Below are positions 8,076-14,753 of a stretch of 64,000 nt of DNA, piece after piece (the stretch's first letter is position 1; each line of letters opens with the position of its first letter). The notes beneath the pieces were generated by a model. The model was not told where the DNA came from. It made no database searches and saw only the letters and a list, made by a program, of their open reading frames with translations. The position numbers were made by a program, and so were the translations under genes. The stretch is from Algoriphagus oliviformis (GTDB lineage: Bacteria; Bacteroidota; Bacteroidia; Cytophagales; Cyclobacteriaceae). Where the stretch lies: assembly GCF_017254915.1 (NCBI RefSeq), contig NZ_JAFKCT010000002.1:1-64000 (forward strand), given 5' to 3'.

Positions 8076-8097
8076 CCCTTCGACCAGCTCAGGGACC
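8076..8097. repeat. TTCGACCAGCTCAGGGACC intergenic repeat
   Basis: This sits directly after the MBL-fold gene, with its relative CTTCGACAAGCTCAGTGAC at 8992-9010. The motif, read as GTCNCTGAGCTNGTCGAAG on the other strand, is a short dispersed repeat that I recall from intergenic DNA of many bacteria. Both copies flank the TPR lipoprotein gene. Confidence 0.5.
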
Positions 8098-8132
8098 GTC
8101 TTTTCGATAGGTTTGGGGATCAGCTCGCCTTT

Positions 8133-8933
8133 TTACAGGCAATACTTCTCCAAGTGGCTTTCGGCGTAGTCGCTTCCTTTTTTGGCGGCTTCCTGGATCA
8201 TCTGACAGCCTTCAGGGTTGCCCATGCGGGCGAGACAGATGCCTTTTTTGCCTAGGGCTTCGATGTGGTCTGGCTGGTTTTTCAGCACAAAGTCAAAGTC
8301 CTCTAGCGCCCAGGGCAGGTAGCCGATCTTCATCATGGCAAAGCCTCGGTTGTACCTGGCGACCAGGTTGTTGGGTTCTTTTTTCAGATAGGTATTGAAG
8401 GAAGCCGCGGCACCGTAGATATCCCCACGGCTGGCGCGGGCCATTCCGGTGTAGTAGTAGATCGGCGCAAACTCGGGATCCATCTTTTCGGCCTGCTTGA
8501 AGAAGAGCTCGGCGCGTTCCCAGTTTTGGATCATGAGCTGGCTGCGGCCGGTGAGGTAGATGATTTCGAAGTCCTCGGGATCCAGGCTAGCCGCCCTAAG
8601 GATGTGCAGTTCGGCCTCCCGGTACATTTCTTTTTCGAAAAGGATCTTGCCGATGGCTGCATGGGCTTGGGCATAGTTGGGGTCGATGTCCAGAATACTG
8701 CGGTAGTCGTCCATGGCCTCGCGTATCTCTCCCAGTTCCTCAAAGCAGCGGGCGCGGATGTGCAGGGACTTGACGTCGTTCACATGGAAAAAGAGCCGTC
8801 GATTGATGGCTGAGATGGCCCGTTCATAGCTTCCGTTTTGGTACATGGCCTCGATCTGGGCGGGGTCGGCAGCGCAGGAGAAAAGCAGCAGCGCGCATGA
8901 GATGATCGTAGCTATATTTAAAAATCGTTCCAT
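8133..8933 (-). CDS. TPR-repeat lipoprotein
   Basis: A 266-residue protein with a lipoprotein signal (lipobox LFSC, Cys20) and about six tetratricopeptide repeats, for example AMDDYRSILDIDPNYAQAHAAIGKILF and EAELHILRAASLDPEDFEIIYLTGR. TPRs form a protein-binding superhelix, so a scaffold role at the inner face of the outer membrane is expected. No partner is indicated by neighbouring genes. The start at 8933 gives a compact signal peptide. Confidence 0.8.
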   Translation of the reverse strand: MERFLNIATIISCALLLFSCAADPAQIEAMYQNGSYERAISAINRRLFFHVNDVKSLHIRARCFEELGEIREAMDDYRSILDIDPNYAQAHAAIGKILFEKEMYREAELHILRAASLDPEDFEIIYLTGRSQLMIQNWERAELFFKQAEKMDPEFAPIYYYTGMARASRGDIYGAAASFNTYLKKEPNNLVARYNRGFAMMKIGYLPWALEDFDFVLKNQPDHIEALGKKGICLARMGNPEGCQMIQEAAKKGSDYAESHLEKYCL

Positions 8934-8991
8934 GACTAAATAAACAAAAATGGAATCGAAATATAAAGTGGAGTGGGTTAAAAAATGTTCA

Positions 8992-9010
8992 CTTCGACAA
9001 GCTCAGTGAC
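8992..9010. repeat. CTTCGACAAGCTCAGTGAC intergenic repeat
   Basis: Second copy of the repeat found at 8076-8097, here 59 bp upstream of the TPR lipoprotein start. Immediately after it is a GGAAG-rich tract and then the right arm of the TTCCGAAGAGCG hairpin repeat, so three repeat families lie within 80 bp. Confidence 0.5.
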
Positions 9011-9093
9011 AGGTTTGGAAGCAAGGAGGCAGGAGGTCGGGAAGTTGGAAGTCTATTACTTGGGGTTGCAAATTCCGAAGAGCGCAAAAAGCA

Positions 9094-9131
9094 AAAACAC
9101 CTTCCCGATTTCAAGTCCGGAAGGTGTTTTT
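9094..9131 (-). terminator. Rho-independent terminator of the his operon
   Basis: A 13-bp perfect stem (AAAAACACCTTCC / GGAAGGTGTTTTT) with a 12-nt loop and a T-run on the minus strand, 60 bp beyond the hisB stop codon. Confidence 0.8.
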
Positions 9132-9191
9132 CTATCCATGTAGCCTCCTTTGCGAAGCTATGGGCTATGGACTAAAACAGCTATCAACCAG

Positions 9192-10289
9192 TCAAAGCAC
9201 CCCCTTGGTGCTGGGAAGCTGGTTGATGTTTCGCGGATCGCGCATCACGGCCATCTTGATGGCTCGGGCGAGTCCTTTGAAAGTCGCCTCGATCTTGTGG
9301 TGCTCGTTGTCGCCTTCCACCTTGATATTCAGGTTGCACTTGGCCGTGTCGGAAAAGGACTTGAAGAAGTGGTAAAAGAGCTCTGTGGGCATGTCGCCGA
9401 CTTTTTCCCGCTTAAACTCCGCGTCCCAAACCAGCCAAGGCCTTCCACCAAAGTCAATTGCCACGTTGGCCAGGGAATCATCCATTGCCAGGAGAAAGCC
9501 GTAGCGGTAGATGCCCTTTTTGTCTCCCAGTGCTTTCAGATAGGCCTCGCCCAGCGCCAAAGCCGTGTCCTCGATGGTGTGGTGCTCGTCGATGTGCAGG
9601 TCGCCCTTGACCTGGATCTCCAGATCGGTGCTGCCATGCTTGCCCAGCTGCTCCAGCATGTGGTCGAAGAAATGCAGGCCGGTGGAGATCTTACAGTTGC
9701 CGCTGCCGTCCAGATTGAGCTTGATGTAGATATCGGTCTCGGAAGTGGTGCGCTTCACCTCGGCCGCGCGGGGAGGCATTTTTAGAAAGTCGTAGATCGC
9801 ATCCCAATCCGTGGTGGACAGTGCCGCATCCGGATTCGCGTCGCCGATGAAGATGGCTTTTGCGCCGAGGTTTTTTGCCAGCTGTACGTCTGTCGCCCGG
9901 TCGCCGATCACGTAGGAATTGGCGAGGTCGTAGTCCTCGGAGAAGTATTCGGTGAGCAGGCCGGTTCTCGGCTTGCGCGTTGGCGCATTTTCATGCTCAA
10001 AGGTCTTATCGACGTGGATGGCGGCAAAGGTGATATTTTCCTGTTCCAGCGTCTTGAGCATCTTGTATTGGGCTGGCCAGAAGTCTTTTTCGGGAAAAGA
10101 GTCGGTACCCAAACCGTCTTGGTTGGTCACCATGACCAGTTCGTAGTCGGTTTCCTCCGCGATCTTGCGAAGGTTGGAGATGGCCTTGGGCAGGAATTCC
10201 AGCTTTTCCAGGCTGTCAACTTGGTAGTCGGTGGGCGGTTCCTTGATGATGGTGCCGTCCCGGTCTATGAAGAGAACTCGTTTTTTCAT
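9192..10289 (-). CDS. hisB: Bifunctional histidinol-phosphatase / imidazoleglycerol-phosphate dehydratase
   Basis: A 365-residue fusion enzyme of histidine synthesis. The N-terminal HAD phosphatase (residues 1-165) carries the nucleophile motif [10 protein letters not shown] and the [15 protein letters not shown] motif; it converts histidinol phosphate to histidinol. The C-terminal dehydratase (about 180-365) has [14 protein letters not shown], the metal-binding [17 protein letters not shown] and [15 protein letters not shown]. Start at [12 protein letters not shown]. It follows hisC after a 100-bp gap that contains two GTGGACTGTCGAC-type repeats, and a strong terminator follows it, so it is the last gene of the local operon. 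Confidence 0.95.
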   Translation of the reverse strand: MKKRVLFIDRDGTIIKEPPTDYQVDSLEKLEFLPKAISNLRKIAEETDYELVMVTNQDGLGTDSFPEKDFWPAQYKMLKTLEQENITFAAIHVDKTFEHENAPTRKPRTGLLTEYFSEDYDLANSYVIGDRATDVQLAKNLGAKAIFIGDANPDAALSTTDWDAIYDFLKMPPRAAEVKRTTSETDIYIKLNLDGSGNCKISTGLHFFDHMLEQLGKHGSTDLEIQVKGDLHIDEHHTIEDTALALGEAYLKALGDKKGIYRYGFLLAMDDSLANVAIDFGGRPWLVWDAEFKREKVGDMPTELFYHFFKSFSDTAKCNLNIKVEGDNEHHKIEATFKGLARAIKMAVMRDPRNINQLPSTKGVL

Positions 10290-10302
10290 GGTTGTATTTT
10301 TT

Positions 10303-10382
10303 GTCAACGGTCGACGGACTACAGTCCACGGCCGGCTAGTTAATTTTTTATGCTGCAAAGCGGTCGACTGTGGACTGTCGAC
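10303..10382. repeat. Two GTGGACTGTCGAC-type repeats between hisC and hisB
   Basis: Positions 10303-10331 (GTCAACGGTCGACGGACTAC, then AGTCCACGG) and 10361-10382 (CGGTCGACTGTGGACTGTCG, then AC) are inverted relatives separated by 30 bp. They fill most of the 100-bp gap inside the operon and could form a hairpin in the transcript between the two coding regions. Confidence 0.5.
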
Positions 10383-10389
10383 TTTTCAA

Positions 10390-11454
10390 CTATTTTTCAA
10401 TTTTCAAATTCACCTTCACGAGCGCCTTGATGAGTACCTCGTTTTCTTCCCTCGTCCCAACCGTAATCCGCAGGCAATCCTCACAGAGCAGGACTTTGGC
10501 GCGGTTTCTCACGATCACTTTTTCCCCAATGAGGTCGTCATATACCTGCGTGGCATTTGGGATTTTCACCAAAAGGAAGTTGGCGTGGGAGGGATGGATC
10601 TTCTGCACAAAAGGCTGCTTTTCCAGCTCGCCTTGCAGAAACTCCCGCTCGTCGAGTATCTCACGGATCATGCGCTCCACTTTGCCTTTGTCCGCGATGG
10701 CCGCCAAAACAGTGTCTTGGGTAAGCCCAGAGATGTTGTAGGGAGGCTTGATCTTGTTCAGGATTCGGATGATCTCCTCGCTGGCAAAAGCCATCCCGAG
10801 ACGCAGGGAAGCCAATCCCCAGGCCTTGGAGAAGGTCTGCATCACGAGCAGGTTTGGAAACTTGTCCAGCTCCGTAGTGAAGCTAGGCTCGTCGCTGAAG
10901 TCTATATAGGCCTCGTCCACCACGACCAATCCTTTGAAGTTTTGGAGAAGGAAAAGCACGTCTTCGCGCTTGGCCTTGTTGGCCGAAGGGTTGTTTGGAG
11001 AACAGATGAAAAGGATCTTGGAGTTTGCATCGGCGGCTTTCAATATCTCTTCAGGACGAAGTTGAAAATCTTCCGTCAGCGCTACTTTTCGGATCTCCAC
11101 ATCATTGATGCTGGCACTCACCTCGTACATCCCATAGGTGGGAGGCAGGAGGATGACGTTGTCTTTGCCGGGATTGCAAAAGGCGCGGTACAGCAGGTCA
11201 ATCGCCTCGTCAGAACCGTTGCCCAAGAAGATTTGGCTGCTGCGAACTTCTTTGATCTTGGCGATCTCTGCCTTCAAGGCGCTTTGATACGGATCTGGGT
11301 AGCGGTTGAAATCCTGCTCGGTGATGGAGCCAAAAGGGTTTTCGTTGGCATCCAAAAAGACCCCTTCCTTGCCGGTGTACTCGTCACGGGCGGAGGTATA
11401 GGGCTGGAGTTTTGCGATGTGGGGACGCAAAAGTGAATTCAGGTCAAAGCTCAT
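10390..11454 (-). CDS. hisC: Histidinol-phosphate aminotransferase
   Basis: A 354-residue class I/II aminotransferase converting imidazole-acetol phosphate and glutamate to histidinol phosphate. Seen features: substrate-binding LDANENPFG, cofactor-site FLGNGSDEAIDLLYRAF, ICSPNNPSA, VVDEAYIDF, the PLP lysine in QTFSKAWGLASLRLG, and the C-terminal arginine in LRITVGTREENE. Its ATG overlaps the hisD stop codon by 4 bp, giving translational coupling. Full family length. Confidence 0.95.
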   Translation of the reverse strand: MSFDLNSLLRPHIAKLQPYTSARDEYTGKEGVFLDANENPFGSITEQDFNRYPDPYQSALKAEIAKIKEVRSSQIFLGNGSDEAIDLLYRAFCNPGKDNVILLPPTYGMYEVSASINDVEIRKVALTEDFQLRPEEILKAADANSKILFICSPNNPSANKAKREDVLFLLQNFKGLVVVDEAYIDFSDEPSFTTELDKFPNLLVMQTFSKAWGLASLRLGMAFASEEIIRILNKIKPPYNISGLTQDTVLAAIADKGKVERMIREILDEREFLQGELEKQPFVQKIHPSHANFLLVKIPNATQVYDDLIGEKVIVRNRAKVLLCEDCLRITVGTREENEVLIKALVKVNLKIEK

Positions 11455-12746
11455 TTCTTTTTGCCTTTCAGGGAGTTGAGACGGATGGTGACGGCATTTT
11501 TGTGGGCTTGCAGCAGCTCATTTTCAGCCATGATTTCGACCACTGGGCCGATCTTTTTCAGGCCCTCCGCGGTGATTTTTTGGTAGGTGATCTTTTTCAC
11601 AAAAGAGTCCAAAGACACGCCGCTGTAGTTGCGGGCGTAGCCGTAGGTGGGCAGGGTATGGTTGGTCCCGCTGGCGTAGTCACCGGCGGACTCGGGGGTG
11701 TAGTTGCCGATGAAAACCGAGCCTGCATTGACGATCCTGTCAACGACCTCTTCTGCGTCTTCTACGGCGATGATCAGGTGCTCGGGAGCATATTGGTTGA
11801 TCAGGGCGATGGCGCTGTTGCGATCCTCCATGACCACTGCAGTGGAGTTGGCCAGGGCCTTGTAGGCGATGTCCTTGCGGGGCAAGTCCTCCAGTTGCTC
11901 GTTGATTTCCTTCAGGACTTTCTTGGCAAATTTCTCCGAAGGAGTCACCAAGACCACCTGGGAGTCGATGCCGTGCTCTGCCTGGGAAAGGAGATCCGCC
12001 GCGACAAAGGCCGGAACAGCCGTCTCATCCGCATAGACCAAGACCTCGGAAGGTCCGGCTGGCATATCGATGGCTACGCCGTAGCGCGTCACGAGCTGTT
12101 TGGCGGCGGTCACGTATTGGTTTCCGGGGCCAAAGATCTTGTCCACCTGCGGCACGCTGTCTGTGCCAAAGGTCATCGCGGCGATGGCCTGTGCGCCACC
12201 TACTTTGACGATTTTGGTAATGCCGATCAGATCAGCCGTAAACAGGATCGCTGGGTGGATTTTTCCCTCGCGGTTTGGCGGGGTGCAGAGCACGATCTCG
12301 GGGCATCCGGCCAGCTTGGCGGGGACGCCGAGCATCAGCACGGTGCTGAACAGGGGAGCAGTGCCTCCCGGAATGTACAGGCCTACGCGCTGGATTGCGA
12401 CGCTTTTTCTCCGGCAAACCACCCCTGGCATCACTTCCTCCACCAGTTCGGGCGTGGCTTGCGCGGCGTGAAAGCGCTCGATGTTTTGCTTGGCAGCGAC
12501 GATGGCTTCCTTGAGGTCCTTGCTCACCAAGTCTTTGGCGGATTGGATTTCCTGCTCGGAGACCAGGAGCGTTTCCAGGTGCACATGGTCGTATTCCTGG
12601 GCGAATTTCCGCAGGGCTTTGTCGCCGCTTTTCTCCACCTTTTTCAGGATGGGCTTGACGATCTTGTTGATCTGCTTGGTTTTATGTACTGGCCGGGCCA
12701 GGTTCTTTTTACACTTTTCGGGCGATGGGTTGACCAAGAGTTGCAT
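11451..12746 (-). CDS. hisD: Histidinol dehydrogenase
   Basis: A 431-residue NAD-dependent enzyme oxidising histidinol to histidine in two steps, dependent on zinc. Motifs: VQRVGLYIPGGTAPLFSTVLM, GGAQAIAAMTFGTDSVPQVDKIFGPGN, YVTAAKQLV, DMPAGPSEVLV, LLSQAEHGIDSQVVL, and YAPEHLIIA with the catalytic Glu-His. I chose MQLLVNPSPEKC (12746); the ORF allows nine more residues from 12773. The gene follows hisG after 149 bp that contain GAAGAC-type and GTGGACTGTTGAC repeats, and ends with a 4-bp overlap into hisC. Confidence 0.94.
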   Translation of the reverse strand: MQLLVNPSPEKCKKNLARPVHKTKQINKIVKPILKKVEKSGDKALRKFAQEYDHVHLETLLVSEQEIQSAKDLVSKDLKEAIVAAKQNIERFHAAQATPELVEEVMPGVVCRRKSVAIQRVGLYIPGGTAPLFSTVLMLGVPAKLAGCPEIVLCTPPNREGKIHPAILFTADLIGITKIVKVGGAQAIAAMTFGTDSVPQVDKIFGPGNQYVTAAKQLVTRYGVAIDMPAGPSEVLVYADETAVPAFVAADLLSQAEHGIDSQVVLVTPSEKFAKKVLKEINEQLEDLPRKDIAYKALANSTAVVMEDRNSAIALINQYAPEHLIIAVEDAEEVVDRIVNAGSVFIGNYTPESAGDYASGTNHTLPTYGYARNYSGVSLDSFVKKITYQKITAEGLKKIGPVVEIMAENELLQAHKNAVTIRLNSLKGKKK

Positions 12747-12877
12747 AGGGTGTGGAAAATTTAAACTGTCCATATTTCTGTCAAAAATCCAAATTCCCAG
12801 AATTGGGGAAGGGGGATGGAAGACCGGAGACCGAAGACGGAAGTGTTGCGGAAATTGGGGTTTTCAGGTAGCCTTTT

Positions 12878-12893
12878 GTGGACTGTTGACTAG
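12878..12893. repeat. GTGGACTGTTGACTAG repeat between hisG and hisD
   Basis: One more copy of the GTGGACTG(T)GAC family, 3 bp from the hisG stop codon, next to a GGAAGACCGGAGACCGAAGA tract (12818-12843) and TAGTATCAAAT. The repeats lie in the transcribed gap between two genes of one operon, as do those between hisC and hisB. Confidence 0.45.
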
Positions 12894-12895
12894 TA

Positions 12896-13756
12896 TCAAA
12901 TAACCATTTTTTCGATGGGAACGACCAAGATGCCTTCTGCGCCGGCGGCGCGGAGCTCCTCGATGTTTTCCCAAAACTGATCCTCGCTCAGTACGGAGTG
13001 GATGGACGACCAGCCTTCCTGTGCCAGTGGCAGGATGGTGGGGCTTCTCATGCCCGGGATGAGCTCGATGATGCGCTGGATGGATTCATTTGGCGCGTTC
13101 ATCAGGACGTACTTGTTGCTTTTGCCTGTCTGGACGGCGTTGATGCGGAAGAGGAGCTTGTCCAGGATGGCCTTTTTCCAATCCGCGAGGTTCTTGTTTC
13201 CGATCAGTACCGCCTCGGACTTGAATACTTCCTCGACTTCCTTGAGTCCGTTCATCATGAGGGTAGAGCCGGAGCTGACGATGTCAAAGATCCCCTCGGC
13301 CAGGCCAATGCTGGGAGCGATCTCCACAGAGCCGCTGATTTCGTGGATTTCGGCGGATATGTTTTGGGCTTTCAGGTAGTCGCCAAGGATTTTGGGGTAG
13401 GAAGTGGCGATGTTTTTTCCCTCAAAATAGTGGATGCCGGAATAGTCTTGTCCTTTGGGGATGGCCAGGGAAAGCCGACACTTGGAGAAGCCGAGCTTCT
13501 TGAGGGTGTCCACGTCCTTGTCTTTTTCGACCAACTCATTTTGGCCGACGATGCCCAGGTCAGCCACGCCATCAGCGACGTAGCCGGGGATGTCGTCATC
13601 CCGGAGGAAAAGAAACTCAGCGGGGAAATTGGTGGAGGTGGACTTGAGTTTGCCCGTGCCGTTGTAAAATTTGATGCCGCACTCTTTGATCAGGCTGAGT
13701 GAGTCATCGGAAAGTCTGCCGCTTTTCTGCACGGCAATGCGGATAATCTGTTCCAT
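12896..13756 (-). CDS. hisG: ATP phosphoribosyltransferase, long form
   Basis: First enzyme of histidine synthesis, joining ATP and PRPP. At 286 residues it is the long HisG, which contains its own C-terminal histidine-binding regulatory domain (about residues 212-286) and needs no HisZ. Motifs: IRIAVQKSGRLSDDSLSLI, YVADGVADLGIVGQNEL, and the PRPP loop EIAPSIGLAEGIFDIVSSGSTLMMNGL. It opens the operon hisG-hisD-hisC-hisB. The remaining genes (hisH, hisA, hisF, hisI/E) are not in the window. Feedback inhibition by histidine is expected from the long form. Confidence 0.95.
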   Translation of the reverse strand: MEQIIRIAVQKSGRLSDDSLSLIKECGIKFYNGTGKLKSTSTNFPAEFLFLRDDDIPGYVADGVADLGIVGQNELVEKDKDVDTLKKLGFSKCRLSLAIPKGQDYSGIHYFEGKNIATSYPKILGDYLKAQNISAEIHEISGSVEIAPSIGLAEGIFDIVSSGSTLMMNGLKEVEEVFKSEAVLIGNKNLADWKKAILDKLLFRINAVQTGKSNKYVLMNAPNESIQRIIELIPGMRSPTILPLAQEGWSSIHSVLSEDQFWENIEELRAAGAEGILVVPIEKMVI

Positions 13757-13829
13757 GGGGACAAGTTACGCTAGGAAAGTTTTGGTTTCAGTAAAATTTT
13801 GGTGGAGTGCCGAATCCCTGTCATCAGCA

Positions 13830-13904
13830 TCACCGGGTGGGTGTATAAAAGTCTTCCTCAGGAGGAATGATGGAAGTGATGCAGCAGGTAGGCGTGCTGT
13901 GCAT
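13830..13904 (-). CDS. Possible his leader peptide (24 aa)
   Basis: A minus-strand ORF lies in the 5' leader of the his operon, about 40 nt after the inferred start of transcription. It begins MHSTPTCCITSIIPP and ends EEDFYTPTR before a TGA 73 bp upstream of hisG. It contains just one histidine codon, so classical attenuation by a histidine run is not supported; a Pro-Pro pair and a Cys-Cys pair are its notable features. It may be a chance ORF. Confidence 0.25.
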   Translation of the reverse strand: MHSTPTCCITSIIPPEEDFYTPTR

Positions 13905-13950
13905 TTGCTAAAAATCCAATATTTCTATTGTTGTTTTCCATTTCGGTTGG

Positions 13951-13981
13951 CAAAGTTAGCCGAGGATTGAAAAGAAGCAAG
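13951..13981 (-). promoter_or_regulatory. Putative his operon promoter
   Basis: On the minus strand, TAACTTTG (13958-13951) fits the Bacteroidota -7 box TAnnTTTG and is preceded at a 19-bp spacing by CTTG (13981-13978), one mismatch from the -33 TTTG. It leaves a leader of about 190 nt before hisG. Confidence 0.55.
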
Positions 13982-14100
13982 TTTTGCGGGGAAATTGTTG
14001 CGGAGGTTTGGAGTTAGGAAGTGGGAGGCGGGCCAGGTTTCTGAAAGGTTTTCTGAATTTGGCGCTGCTCTTTCTCGTGAAAAAATCTGTATTTTCAGAT

Positions 14101-14412
14101 ATGCAGCGGGTTCTTTCGATCGGCCAAGTTTTGATTCGTGTGCCGGACGAGCGTTGGGAGCATATTGGTTTGGGACATCCAGAAATGCTGAAACTTAGGG
14201 CGGAAGTGATGGAGACACTGAGCTTTCCGGACTTTGTGTATGAGGGAAACAGCCAAGAAAAGATCGCTGTAAAGGATTATTTGAGCAACTTGGGGACGTT
14301 TATCGTTGTTGTTTACAGGGAAACGAGTCAAGATGATGGATTTCTGATTACCTCATTTTTGGTATCGAAACTTGATCGACTTAAAAAGAAAAGATTGCTA
14401 TGGAAGCGATAG
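14101..14412 (+). CDS. PBECR-like nuclease (possible toxin)
   Basis: A 103-residue protein with the pattern of the phage-Barnase-EndoU-ColicinE5/D-RelE-like (PBECR) superfamily: IRVPDERWEHIGLGHPEM, ETLSFPDFVYEG, AVKDYLSNLGTFIVVVYRE, DGFLITSFLVSKL. The His in WEHI and in GHPEM are candidate active-site residues of an RNase-like fold. It overlaps the following DUF2283 gene by 13 bp, an arrangement recurrent with this fold, which suggests a toxin and its partner. The start at MQRVLSIGQVL (14101) was preferred to the upstream extension, whose composition is not protein-like. Confidence 0.65.
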   Translation: MQRVLSIGQVLIRVPDERWEHIGLGHPEMLKLRAEVMETLSFPDFVYEGNSQEKIAVKDYLSNLGTFIVVVYRETSQDDGFLITSFLVSKLDRLKKKRLLWKR

Positions 14413-14624
14413 AATACATGGATATCAAAGTGGTTTTGCCCTATTTTCTAAAACACAAAAATGTGTGGACTAGCTACGACGAACAGGCGGATGTTCTCTA
14501 CGTGCGCTTTAAGGAAAACGCTGTTTCAGACGATTCGGAAATGACCGACGACGACCTGATCATTAGGTATGAGGATGGAGAAGTCGTGGGCATTACCGTT
14601 CTAAATGCCAGTAAGAGAAAGTAG
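14400..14624 (+). CDS. DUF2283-family small protein (possible antitoxin)
   Basis: A 74-residue acidic protein matching DUF2283: TSYDEQADVLYVRFKENAVSDDSEMTDDDLIIRYEDGEVVGITVLNAS. The fold has a YDxxADvLYI strand followed by an acidic patch. It overlaps the PBECR-like gene by 13 bp and is read in another frame, so the two are probably translationally coupled. An antitoxin or antidote role is inferred from the pairing, not shown. Confidence 0.7.
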   Translation: MEAIEYMDIKVVLPYFLKHKNVWTSYDEQADVLYVRFKENAVSDDSEMTDDDLIIRYEDGEVVGITVLNASKRK

Positions 14625-14753
14625 GTGCGAGAGAAAGAAATGCGAAGCACGAGCTACGGCGGACGGGCTGCGGAGAGTCGTTTGCATTCCCGATTACCTC
14701 GTGTTTCGTACTTCGTAAATCGTAGAATCTTGCTATTAGATACCAAATACTTG

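Larger units (their letters stand above)
13757..14100. other. Divergent intergenic region between hisG and the PBECR nuclease
   Basis: This 344-bp gap holds the presumed his promoter and leader on the minus strand (13757-13981), including a 24-codon ORF, and the start region of the PBECR/DUF2283 pair on the plus strand. ORFs in other frames here look like noise. There is a GGAAGTGGGAGGCGGG tract at 14017-14033. Confidence 0.5.

Noticed and set aside
11412..12764. Long plus-strand ORF (450 codons) opposite hisD
   Set aside because: A shadow of hisD on the other strand; its translation is low-complexity Gly/Val/Asp text.
13671..13970. 99-codon plus-strand ORF in the his leader region
   Set aside because: It spans the hisG 5' end and leader on the wrong strand and has no recognisable motif.
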